From: Desulfurivibrio alkaliphilus
GTDB taxonomy: Bacteria; Desulfobacterota; Desulfobulbia; Desulfobulbales; Desulfurivibrionaceae
NCBI GenBank assembly: GCA_011048585.1
Contig: DSDS01000127.1
Location: 1 to 5,653 of the forward strand
DNA length: 5,653 bases
Direction of reading: 5' to 3'
Position numbers and translations under genes: made by a program
Notes under the pieces: generated by a model
Told to the model about the DNA's origin: nothing
Database searches by the model: none
What the model saw: only the letters and a program-made list of their open reading frames with translations
Part shown: piece after piece, positions 1 through 5,653 of the stretch
Position numbering within the stretch: the first letter of the stretch is position 1
Layout: every line of letters starts with the position of its first letter

Positions 1-1664
1 TCGAGTGGCTGCTCAAACGCTCCCCACGGCTGCTGCTGACCCTGCAGGTTCGCAAAGTCGCCCTGCTGCTGGCCCTCATTCCCATCATCGGCTACGCCCT
101 GATCACCGGGCTCAATCCCCCGGCCCAGCGAGCGCTGCTGATGACCCTGGTGTTCATGGGGGCGATTCTGCTCGATCGCCAGTGGTGCAGCCTTAACAAT
201 CTGGCCATAGCCGCCCTGCTGATCCTGACTTTAGACCCCCCCGCCCTTTTCGGGGCCTCTTTCCAGCTCTCCTTTGCCGCCACCGCCGGAATCATTATGC
301 TGCTGCCCACCCTGCAAAACCATTACCAGGAGATCAGGGGTTCGGCAAGCGACCAGCGGGAGGGGCGCCCAGCCGTCATCATCGGCCGCAAAGTTCTTTT
401 CTGGATAGGAGCCAGCCTGCTGGTCTCCACCGTGGCCACCCTGGTTACCACCCCCTTGGCCCTGCACCATTTTCATCGGGTCTCCCTGCTCAGCTCCCTG
501 ACTACTCTGCTGGCCACACCCCCTCTCTTTTTCTTAACCCTGCCTTCGGCCCTGGCCGGTCTGGCCCTGGCCGCCCTCAATCTACCCGGCGGCGCCCCCC
601 TGCTGCTGCTCTCCGCCTGGGGCGTTGAATTCACCACCGCCATCACCGGCCACCTGGCGGCCCTGCCCTTCAGTTTTTACTACCTCTCGCCGCCGAGCCC
701 GGCGGAGTGGGGTGCCTGGCTCGGACTGTTCGGAGCCCTGCTGCTTTATCGGCGGCAGCGTTTTTGGGCCGCCGCCACCGGAGGCGCCATGCTCCTTTTA
801 CTGCTTCTGCTGCCGGCCCTGGAGCAATGGCGCCGGGGGCAAAGCTCGAACAGCCGGGTTACCTTTATTGAGGTGGGCCATGGCCAGGCAACCGTGGTGG
901 AACTACCCGGCAACCGTACCGTGCTGGTGGATGGAGGTGGTCCCGCGACCTTGAGCACCGATATCGGCGAACAGCTGATCGCCCCCTTTCTCCGCCATCG
1001 CCGGATCAGACGCCTTACCGCAGTGGTGATCAGCCATCCCCACGCCGATCATTACAACGGCATCCCCTTCCTGCTCCGGCATTTCCGCCCCCAGACCCTG
1101 TGGATCAACGGCCAGCCGGGCGTCAGCCCCGACTACCAGACCCTGCTGCGGACCGCCACCGATCTGGGAATCGAGATCGCGGTGCCCTCCGGCGGGGAAG
1201 AGTTGGTCAGCAGAGAGCTTAAGGAAGGGGGTACGGCCCGGCTGTACAATCTGGCCGATTTTCATCGCCGGGAGGGGGGCGGCAACTCTTCCCCGGAAGA
1301 TTCGGTCAACGACCAGAGCCTGGTAATTGGCTACCAGCACGGTGATTTTTTGTTTATATTACCGGGAGATATCGGCATGGGACAGGAGAGCCGGTTGTTG
1401 GCCGAACTTGAGACCACAGCCCGGGCCACGGTGCTGGCCGCCTCCCATCATGGCCGCCGGACCTCCATGGACCCGGCGTTCGTGGCGACGGTGGCCCCTC
1501 GCTATATCATCGTTTCGGACGATGAGCGGCGCACCGATTACCGACGAGTGGCAAAATGGCAAACCATGGGGGCCCAAACATTGACCACTGGGCGCGACGG
1601 ATCCATCACCTGCACCGTGGCCGGCGGAGAACTGACCTGCCAACCGGCGATCAGGCGTCGGTAA
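1..1664 (+). CDS. comEC: ComEC/Rec2 family DNA internalization channel, 5' truncated by window edge
   Basis: Inner-membrane channel protein of natural transformation, which moves single-stranded DNA into the cytoplasm. The open frame runs in from the left edge (first full codon at 3) to a TAA at 1662-1664, giving 553 visible residues; the start codon, N-terminal OB-like region and first membrane helices lie outside. Visible residues 1 to about 285 form a series of hydrophobic helices, matching the competence domain (PF03772). A metallo-beta-lactamase-fold domain follows, with EVGHGQA (residues 290-296), LVDGGG, the metal-binding HPHADH (345-350, bases 1035-1052), LPGDIG with Asp456, and SHHGRRTS with His482-His483. 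This domain order is diagnostic of ComEC. The motif usually read as DVGQGD is altered here, but the HxHxDH ligands are intact. An internal ATG at 141 is not the true start, because the same frame continues upstream with ComEC-like sequence. The 3' end overlaps the 3' end of the opposite-strand pilT. Family assignment is firm; whether the cell is naturally competent is not shown. Confidence 0.93.
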   Translation, partial: EWLLKRSPRLLLTLQVRKVALLLALIPIIGYALITGLNPPAQRALLMTLVFMGAILLDRQWCSLNNLAIAALLILTLDPPALFGASFQLSFAATAGIIMLLPTLQNHYQEIRGSASDQREGRPAVIIGRKVLFWIGASLLVSTVATLVTTPLALHHFHRVSLLSSLTTLLATPPLFFLTLPSALAGLALAALNLPGGAPLLLLSAWGVEFTTAITGHLAALPFSFYYLSPPSPAEWGAWLGLFGALLLYRRQRFWAAATGGAMLLLLLLLPALEQWRRGQSSNSRVTFIEVGHGQATVVELPGNRTVLVDGGGPATLSTDIGEQLIAPFLRHRRIRRLTAVVISHPHADHYNGIPFLLRHFRPQTLWINGQPGVSPDYQTLLRTATDLGIEIAVPSGGEELVSRELKEGGTARLYNLADFHRREGGGNSSPEDSVNDQSLVIGYQHGDFLFILPGDIGMGQESRLLAELETTARATVLAASHHGRRTSMDPAFVATVAPRYIIVSDDERRTDYRRVAKWQTMGAQTLTTGRDGSITCTVAGGELTCQPAIRRR

Positions 1665-2733
1665 AGTCAGCGGGGGGCTTCTTGAGGAACTGGACGAACT
1701 TGCTCTTGTCGATGGCGTTGATATAAGCGTCCTCGCCGGAGATCCAGCCCTTGTTGAGCAGCTCGATGATGGCGTCGTCCAGGGTCTGCATCCCGAACTT
1801 CTTGCCGGTCTGCATGGCCGAGGGGATTTGATAGGTTTTACCCTCCCGGATCAGGTTGCGCACCGCCGGGGTGCAGATCAGGATCTCCAGGGCGGCACAA
1901 CGCCCCTTCTTGTCAATCCGCTTGAACAGGGTTTGGGAGACCACCGCCTTCAAGGCGTCGGCCAGGGTTGAACGGACCTGAGCCTGCTGGCTGGCGGGGA
2001 AGATTTCTATGATTCGATCCACCGTCTTGTTGGCGTTCAGGGTATGGAGAGTGCCAAAAACCAGATGGCCGGTCATGGCCGCCTCCATGGCCAGGGCAAT
2101 GGTTTCAAGGTCTCGCATTTCCCCCACCAGTATAATGTCGGGGTCTTCACGCAAAGCCCCCCGCAGGGCGGCGGAGAAACTCTTGGTATGCAACCCCACC
2201 TCGCGGTGATTGACGATGCAACGGGCGCTTTTGTGCACGAACTCGATGGGGTCCTCGATGGTCAGGATATGGTCCTTGCGAGTCTTGTTGGCCTGATCAA
2301 CGATCGCCGCCAGGGTGGTCGATTTACCACTGCCGGTGGGCCCGGTAACCAACACCATCCCCTTGGGCAGCGAGGCCAGCCGCGAGATTACCGCCGGCAA
2401 CCCCAACTGTTCGCAGGAGAGAATATCGCTGGGAATTTCGCGAAAAACCGCCCCGATCCCATATTTCTGCATGAAGAGATTGCCCCGATAACGGGCCAGG
2501 CCGGGAATTTCGTAGCCAAAATCGACATCGCCGCTCTCCTCGAAGGCCTTGATCTTCTCCTCGGAAACGATCTCGTAAAGCATCCCCTTGAGGCTGTCGT
2601 TTTCCAGGACATTGTATTTGACCCTCTCCATCTCGCCCCGAATCCGTAAAATGGGCTGCTGGCCGGAAACCATATGAAGATCGGAAGCTCCCTGTTCATT
2701 CATCAACTTGAAAAAGGCATCGATCTGAGCCAT
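1651..2733 (-). CDS. pilT: Type IV pilus retraction ATPase PilT
   Basis: Cytoplasmic hexameric ATPase of the secretion-ATPase superfamily that powers depolymerisation and retraction of type IV pili, for twitching, surface sensing and DNA uptake. The protein has 360 residues, close to the usual PilT length. It has an N-terminal PAS-like domain (about 1-115, with SDLHMVSGQQP), Walker A GPTGSGKST (131-139), an Asp box ILTIEDPIEFVH (156-167), Walker B DPDIILVGEMRD with Glu205 (197-208), a His box TGHLVFGTLHT with His230 (222-231), and the PilT signature AVRNLIRE (290-297) followed by QIPSAMQTG. The last motif favours PilT over PilB, and also over PilU, though a PilU-like paralogue cannot be fully excluded. 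The ATG start at 2733-2731 has an AAGGAG (plus-strand 2744-2749) ten bases upstream, a slightly long spacing. The gene is transcribed away from the PHP gene and toward comEC, overlapping the end of comEC by 14 bases. No pilB, pilC or second ATPase is visible. Confidence 0.95.
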   Translation of the reverse strand: MAQIDAFFKLMNEQGASDLHMVSGQQPILRIRGEMERVKYNVLENDSLKGMLYEIVSEEKIKAFEESGDVDFGYEIPGLARYRGNLFMQKYGIGAVFREIPSDILSCEQLGLPAVISRLASLPKGMVLVTGPTGSGKSTTLAAIVDQANKTRKDHILTIEDPIEFVHKSARCIVNHREVGLHTKSFSAALRGALREDPDIILVGEMRDLETIALAMEAAMTGHLVFGTLHTLNANKTVDRIIEIFPASQQAQVRSTLADALKAVVSQTLFKRIDKKGRCAALEILICTPAVRNLIREGKTYQIPSAMQTGKKFGMQTLDDAIIELLNKGWISGEDAYINAIDKSKFVQFLKKPPADFTDA

Positions 2734-2754
2734 AACGATTATGCTCCTTTAGGG

Positions 2755-2782
2755 TTAATTTTGCCGAGCGATATGGTACACT
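2755..2782 (+). promoter_or_regulatory. Possible sigma-70-type promoter for the PHP gene and regulator
   Basis: An extended -10 TGG-TACACT lies at 2774-2782 (the hexamer matches TATAAT at four of six positions). A weak -35 candidate, TTAATT, sits at 2755-2760 with 16-base spacing. It would start transcription near 2789 and leave a leader of about 55 bases before the ATG at 2844. This is judged by eye on weak consensus matches, so confidence is low. Confidence 0.3.
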
Positions 2783-2789
2783 CCGGCAC

Positions 2790-2809
2790 AATATCACAAA
2801 ATATCACCA
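2790..2809. repeat. 10-base tandem direct repeat, possible operator
   Basis: Two adjacent 10-base units, AATATCACAA and AATATCACCA, differ at one position. The period is about one turn of the helix, so both copies would face the same side of the DNA. It lies in the divergent promoter region just downstream of the candidate rightward -10. A binding site is inference; chance in an AT-rich spacer is possible. Confidence 0.4.
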
Positions 2810-2843
2810 CGGCGGCAAGACAAAAACTGTTTGCATACCACCT

Positions 2844-3719
2844 ATGAAATGGATCGACCTCCACATCCACTCAACCTTTTCCGACGGCACCCACGACCCG
2901 GCCACGCTTATCGATCTGGCCGCCAGACAGGGACTGGCGGCCCTGGCCCTGACCGATCATGACACGGTGGCCGGAATTCCAGATTTTCTTAACTATGCCG
3001 CCGAGCGCAACTTATCGGTGCTATCCGGGATCGAAATCAGCGCCTGGCATGGTCAGGAGTCACTCCATATTCTGGGTTACGGCATCGATCACAACAGCCC
3101 CAACCTGCTTAAGGTTCTGGGTGAAATTCAGCAGGCCCGCCACCAGCGTAACCTGGGCATCCTGGAAAAATTGGCCGCCATGGGAATCAATATCAGCTTC
3201 GCCAGTATCGAAAGCCAGGAAAACGGCCAGGTGGGGCGGCCCCACATTGCCCGGGAACTAATCCGGCTGGGAGTGGTCCACGACATGCACACCGCTTTTG
3301 TTCGTTACCTGCGGCGCGGGGGGGCGGCTTACGTGGAAAGTCACCGCATTCACGCCTTGGACGCGATTCGCCTGATTGCGGCCGCCGGCGGGGCTCCGGC
3401 CCTGGCCCATCCGGCGGTGATTGGCGGGACTCTGGAGGATTTGTCCGCCCTGCTGACGGAACTGCGCCGGGCCGGACTGGTGGGAATGGAGGTTTACTAT
3501 CCGGCCCATACCCGCAAACAGCACCTTCAGTTGCTGCAACTGGCCGCTGAACACCAGTTGATCGCCACCGGCGGCACCGATTTTCACGCTGACTCCCCCG
3601 GCGGAATCCCTTTGGGGGGGAGCGTCCATGGCGGCCGCGTGCCATTCAGTTGCTATGCCGAGCTGGTCGAATTTCTCGCCGGCCGACCAAACTCCATCGC
3701 ACCCGGCAGGGAGCAGTAA
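2844..3719 (+). CDS. PHP-domain phosphoesterase, TrpH/YciV (RNase AM) type
   Basis: Predicted cytoplasmic metal-dependent phosphoesterase of the PHP family, 291 residues, about the size of E. coli YciV/RNase AM. Relatives of that type trim the 5' ends of ribosomal RNAs and hydrolyse 3',5'-nucleotide bisphosphates. Motifs in order are DLHIHSTFSDG (5-15; His7, His9, Asp14), LTDHDTV (36-42), GIEIS with Glu64, LHILGY with His75, GRPHIAR (131-137), ALAHP with His189, MEVYYPAHT (215-223) and GGTDFHAD with Asp246 and His248. These cover the expected metal ligands, so the enzyme looks active. The helical insert between the third and fourth motif groups is typical of this subfamily. The ATG at 2844 must be the start because the PHP core begins at residue 4, yet no Shine-Dalgarno sequence precedes it. 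The stop TAA shares its last base with the regulator start. The exact substrate (RNA ends, nucleoside bisphosphate or other) is not decided by sequence; a histidinol-phosphatase role is less likely given the motif pattern. Confidence 0.88.
   Translation: MKWIDLHIHSTFSDGTHDPATLIDLAARQGLAALALTDHDTVAGIPDFLNYAAERNLSVLSGIEISAWHGQESLHILGYGIDHNSPNLLKVLGEIQQARHQRNLGILEKLAAMGINISFASIESQENGQVGRPHIARELIRLGVVHDMHTAFVRYLRRGGAAYVESHRIHALDAIRLIAAAGGAPALAHPAVIGGTLEDLSALLTELRRAGLVGMEVYYPAHTRKQHLQLLQLAAEHQLIATGGTDFHADSPGGIPLGGSVHGGRVPFSCYAELVEFLAGRPNSIAPGREQ
3708..3713 (+). promoter_or_regulatory. Ribosome-binding site fixing the regulator start
   Basis: AGGGAG lies five bases before the ATG at 3719, inside the last codons of the PHP gene. 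It supports the start at 3719 over an in-frame ATG at 3650, which would add 23 residues ahead of the receiver domain and overlap the PHP gene deeply. Confidence 0.7.
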
Positions 3720-5104
3720 TGAAAACCGTCCTGGTCATCGACGACGAGCCCAACTATCTGATAATCCTTGGCGAGTTACTGCGTGATGAGCATTACGAGG
3801 TCTTCACCGCCGCCAGCGGTGAGGAGGCCTTGAATATCATCCACCGATCCGACCTGGATCTGATCATCACCGACATGCGCATGCCGGGCATGGATGGCCT
3901 GGCTCTGCTCAAAACCGTCAAGGCCCAGCATCCCGACCTGCCGATGATCATGATTACCGCCTTCGGCGAGGTGGACAAGGCGGTGGAGGCGATGCGCAAC
4001 GGCGCCTTCAACTACCTGGCCAAACCCTTCAACAACGATGAGCTGCTGGTCAGTGTCCGCAAGGCCATTGAGCATTACGAAATCATCCGGGAAAACACTC
4101 GGCTGCGAGCCGAGATCAGCCAGCAGACCTCCTACGCCAACATGGTGGGCAAAAGCCGCCGGATGCGGGAGATTTACAGCCTGATTGACAAGGTGGCCCC
4201 CGCCCCCACCTCGGTGCTGATCACCGGGGAGTCCGGTACCGGCAAGGAACTGGTGGCCCGGGCGATCCACAACCGCAGCCCCCGGGAAAAAGGGCCCTTT
4301 ATCTCTATCAACTGCGCCGGCCTTCCGGAAACCCTGCTGGAGTCGGAACTTTTCGGTCACGAAAAAGGGGCCTTCACCGGAGCGGTGGCCCTGCGCAAGG
4401 GCCGCTTCGAACTGGCCGACCACGGCACTCTCCTCCTGGACGAGGTGGGCGAGATGCCCCTGCCCCTGCAAGCCAAGCTGCTGCGGGTACTCCAGGAGCG
4501 GACCTTCGAGCGGGTCGGGGGCAGCAGCACCCTGAAGGTGGATGTCAGGATCATTGCCGCCACCAACAAGGATCTCAAGGAGGAGGTGGATCTGGGGAAC
4601 TTCCGGGAGGATCTTTACTACCGTCTTAACGTGGTCCATATTCACCTGCCGCCCCTGCGGGAGCGGCAGGATGATATCCCAATTCTGGCTTCCCATTTCG
4701 TCAACAAATTTGCCAAGGCCCTGGAACGGCCCAGGCTGCAGATCACCCCGGAAACGATTCGCCTCCTCGGCACCATGCCCTGGGAGGGTAACGTCCGCGA
4801 GCTGGAGAACACCATCGAACGGGCCGCCGTCCTCTGCGCCGGCGACTTGATCACCCCGGATGATGTGCAACCCGACTCCGTGAGCGGCCAGGAGTCCCCC
4901 GGCTGGGGAGAGGAGCTGGAGATTGAACAGCTGATCCCCCCAAACGCCCCGCTGCCGGAAGTCCTCAACGCCATAGAAAAAAAACTGGTGGCAAATGCGC
5001 TGAAAAAATCTGATAATGTGCAGACCAGGGCGGCGGAGAGCCTGGGCATCACCAAAAGTCTGCTCCAGTACAAGATGAAAAAATTCGGTCTGCACCGGAA
5101 ATAA
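3719..5104 (+). CDS. Sigma-54-dependent response regulator, NtrC family (REC-AAA+-Fis HTH)
   Basis: Two-component transcription activator that, once phosphorylated, hydrolyses ATP to remodel sigma-54 RNA polymerase at -24/-12 promoters. The protein has 461 residues and three complete domains. The receiver domain (about 1-120) has the acidic pocket Asp8-Asp9, phosphoacceptor Asp52 (in TDMRMPGMDG), Thr80 and Lys102. The AAA+ domain (about 142-375) has Walker A GESGTGKE (170-177), the sigma-54 contact loop GAFTGA (217-222), Walker B TLLLDE (237-242), sensor I VRIIAATN (276-283), arginine-finger region FREDLYYRLNV (295-305) and WEGNVRELEN (355-364). A Fis-type helix-turn-helix lies at about 433-458. 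All catalytic and sigma-54 contact residues are present. The start at 3719 is chosen because the receiver begins MKTVLVIDDEPNY and AGGGAG lies five bases upstream. The TAATG overlap suggests translational coupling to the PHP gene. No histidine kinase is adjacent, so its partner and target genes are unknown; it cannot be named as a specific member such as ntrC, zraR or atoC. Confidence 0.95.
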   Translation: MKTVLVIDDEPNYLIILGELLRDEHYEVFTAASGEEALNIIHRSDLDLIITDMRMPGMDGLALLKTVKAQHPDLPMIMITAFGEVDKAVEAMRNGAFNYLAKPFNNDELLVSVRKAIEHYEIIRENTRLRAEISQQTSYANMVGKSRRMREIYSLIDKVAPAPTSVLITGESGTGKELVARAIHNRSPREKGPFISINCAGLPETLLESELFGHEKGAFTGAVALRKGRFELADHGTLLLDEVGEMPLPLQAKLLRVLQERTFERVGGSSTLKVDVRIIAATNKDLKEEVDLGNFREDLYYRLNVVHIHLPPLRERQDDIPILASHFVNKFAKALERPRLQITPETIRLLGTMPWEGNVRELENTIERAAVLCAGDLITPDDVQPDSVSGQESPGWGEELEIEQLIPPNAPLPEVLNAIEKKLVANALKKSDNVQTRAAESLGITKSLLQYKMKKFGLHRK

Positions 5105-5111
5105 CCACCCG

Positions 5112-5134
5112 GTGGACGCTTCTCCGCTTTTTTT
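5112..5134 (+). terminator. Probable intrinsic terminator after the response regulator
   Basis: GTGGA (5112-5116) can pair with TCCGC (5123-5127) through four Watson-Crick pairs and one G-U wobble, around the six-base loop CGCTTC. Seven T residues follow immediately (5128-5134). The stem is short, so it may be only partly effective. The position, eight bases after the regulator stop and before a new promoter, fits the end of a transcription unit. Confidence 0.5.
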
Positions 5135-5148
5135 CCACTGCGACTCCA

Positions 5149-5157
5149 TGCTATAAT
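5149..5157 (+). promoter_or_regulatory. Extended -10 promoter for the DUF948-like gene
   Basis: TGC-TATAAT is a perfect extended -10 element of the housekeeping sigma factor. The region 17 bases upstream is the T-run (about 5129-5134), a poor -35, but an extended -10 can work without a good one. Transcription would begin near 5164, about 44 bases before the GTG start. It suggests the downstream genes are expressed independently of the regulator gene. Confidence 0.6.
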
Positions 5158-5196
5158 CAGCTCGTGAGATGATTAACCGAATACCCCGTTAAACTT

Positions 5197-5201
5197 GGAG
5201 G
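5197..5201 (+). promoter_or_regulatory. Ribosome-binding site supporting a GTG start
   Basis: GGAGG lies six bases before the GTG at 5208-5210. No in-frame ATG occurs before the membrane helix, so this site decides the start. Confidence 0.75.
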
Positions 5202-5207
5202 AACAAA

Positions 5208-5594
5208 GTGACCCCGCTGGATATCTTTCTGATCTTCACCGCCTGCGGTGTGGCGATTCTCACCGCCGTGCTGGTGCCCACACTGCTCCAGCTCAAGCGG
5301 ACCTACCGCAAGGTTGAGGATACCCTGAAAATACTGGAAAAAGAGCTGACCCCTATGAGCCGCAAGATCACCGAGGCGGCAAGCGAGCTGGAGTTGCTGG
5401 CCGCCACCTGTAACGCCCGGGTGGAGGAGGCGGACGTGGTCCTGCGCACCGCCCGGCAGGCGGGGGACACCCTGCTTCTTACTTCACGGGCCATGAAGGA
5501 TTCGATCCGGCCCATCATCAGCGGCATCGGCGGCCTGAGTGCCGGCCTGCAGATGTTCAGCCGGGCCCTGTTTAGTGGCCGGAAAAAAAATTAG
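5208..5594 (+). CDS. DUF948-like small membrane protein
   Basis: Protein of 128 residues and unknown function, resembling DUF948 proteins (related to the YtxG general-stress type). One N-terminal membrane helix spans about residues 4-29 (LDIFLIFTACGVAILTAV and onward). A basic KRTYRK stretch (30-35) follows, then a long heptad-rich, probably coiled-coil region (about 36-98). A short Gly-rich hydrophobic stretch (about 100-118, PIISGIGGLSAGLQMF) and a basic SGRKKN tail complete it. Topology by the positive-inside rule puts the coiled coil in the cytoplasm. There is no catalytic motif. The GTG start follows GGAGG at good spacing, and the upstream promoter makes it the first gene of its unit. 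DUF948 genes are often followed by a YtxH-type gene, which may be what starts at 5634. The fold call is good; the family name rests on pattern resemblance, and the function is unknown. Confidence 0.8.
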   Translation: MTPLDIFLIFTACGVAILTAVLVPTLLQLKRTYRKVEDTLKILEKELTPMSRKITEAASELELLAATCNARVEEADVVLRTARQAGDTLLLTSRAMKDSIRPIISGIGGLSAGLQMFSRALFSGRKKN

Positions 5595-5619
5595 TTCGAT
5601 CATGACAGAGAAACCAACC

Positions 5620-5627
5620 AAGGAGGT
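5620..5627 (+). promoter_or_regulatory. Strong Shine-Dalgarno for the last gene
   Basis: AAGGAGGT is a near-perfect match to the anti-Shine-Dalgarno sequence, with its GGAGG seven bases before the ATG at 5634. It supports 5634 as a true start although only seven codons can be seen. Confidence 0.7.
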
Positions 5628-5633
5628 TAAATC

Positions 5634-5653
5634 ATGACGCAACACACCGAGAA
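5634..5653 (+). CDS. Start of an unidentified gene, cut by the right edge
   Basis: Only MTQHTE plus a partial codon are visible, too little to identify a product. The strong Shine-Dalgarno sequence and the 39-base gap after the DUF948-like stop indicate a co-transcribed gene. By analogy with other DUF948 loci a YtxH-like or similar envelope-stress protein is a reasonable guess, but nothing in these codons proves it. Confidence 0.6.

Larger units (their letters stand above)
2734..2843. other. Divergent intergenic region between pilT and the PHP gene
   Basis: This 110-base gap, more AT-rich than its flanks, must hold the promoters of two genes read in opposite directions. I see a possible rightward extended -10, a 10-base tandem direct repeat and the pilT ribosome-binding site. 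No GG-N10-GC sigma-54 core is present on either strand, so neither gene looks like a target of the nearby sigma-54 activator. I found no convincing leftward -35/-10 pair for pilT. Confidence 0.7.

Noticed and set aside
141..143. ATG at 141 as the comEC start
   Set aside because: The same frame is open to the left edge and encodes ComEC-like hydrophobic sequence, so the gene begins outside the window.
540..580. Repetitive CTGGCC-rich stretch in comEC
   Set aside because: It encodes Ala/Leu-rich membrane helix residues with biased GC-rich codons; no true repeat unit or mobile element is indicated.
903..1340. 145-codon minus-strand open frame inside comEC
   Set aside because: It lies opposite the metallo-beta-lactamase domain and has no recognisable motif.
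2044..2649. 201-codon plus-strand open frame inside pilT
   Set aside because: It is antisense to the conserved ATPase core of pilT, with no domain signal; a codon-bias shadow.
2785..2800. CGGCAC at 2785-2790 as a -24 element of a sigma-54 promoter
   Set aside because: The -24 half is close to consensus, but the position ten bases after the GG reads CA rather than GC, so the -12 half is missing.
3650..3718. In-frame upstream ATG that would lengthen the response regulator by 23 residues
   Set aside because: The extra residues (MLCRAGRISRRPTK and onward) lie inside the PHP gene and precede a normal receiver start; the ATG at 3719 has its own ribosome-binding site.
5113..5128. GG-N10-GC sigma-54 core (GG 5114-5115, GC 5126-5127) upstream of the DUF948-like gene
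   Set aside because: Apart from the GG and GC dinucleotides it matches the consensus poorly, and it falls within the probable terminator stem; the extended -10 at 5149-5157 is a far better promoter.
3776..5149. 457-codon open frame on the minus strand opposite the response regulator gene
   Set aside because: It lies antisense to a textbook NtrC-type protein, shows no recognisable domain, and its composition (rich in Gly, Gln, His, Leu) is that expected from the complement of a GC-rich gene.

Overview
This is a GC-rich, gene-dense piece of what looks like an ordinary bacterial chromosome. It holds four complete genes, a fifth cut at the left edge, and the first codons of a sixth at the right edge. 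A Gram-negative delta-type bacterium (Desulfobacterota, perhaps Desulfobulbales) fits best. The reasons are a PilT-type pilus ATPase, an NtrC-type sigma-54 activator whose C-terminal helix-turn-helix reads TKSLLQYKMKKFGL (a form I associate with that group), and a DUF948-like membrane protein directly downstream. The taxonomic call is inference from protein flavour only.

Layout. Positions 1-1664 (+) carry the C-terminal part of a ComEC/Rec2 DNA-uptake channel: membrane competence domain followed by a metallo-beta-lactamase-fold domain. Positions 1651-2733 (-) carry pilT, the type IV pilus retraction ATPase, which meets comEC tail to tail with a 14-base overlap. A 110-base divergent intergenic region (2734-2843) separates pilT from a rightward pair: a PHP-domain phosphoesterase of the TrpH/YciV (RNase AM) type (2844-3719) and a sigma-54-dependent response regulator (3719-5104), joined by a TAATG stop/start overlap. 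A 103-base gap (5105-5207) holds a probable intrinsic terminator and a clear extended -10 promoter. It is followed by a small DUF948-like membrane protein with a GTG start (5208-5594) and the beginning of another gene with a strong Shine-Dalgarno sequence (5634 onward).

How the genes fit together. ComEC and PilT are both parts of natural transformation in many Gram-negative bacteria: pilus retraction brings DNA in, and ComEC passes single strands across the inner membrane. Their adjacency is suggestive, although they lie on opposite strands. The PHP enzyme (RNA 5'-end maturation or nucleotide turnover) and the response regulator are probably co-transcribed and translationally coupled, but a shared pathway is not evident. 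The regulator has no sensor kinase next to it in this window. The DUF948-like gene and its follower probably form a separate envelope or stress-related unit.

I found no mobile element, CRISPR array, RNA gene or clearly new system. The points worth a second look are small: a helically phased 10-base direct repeat in the divergent promoter region, altered residues in a ComEC motif, competing hairpins after the regulator gene, and a mini-ORF before the last gene.
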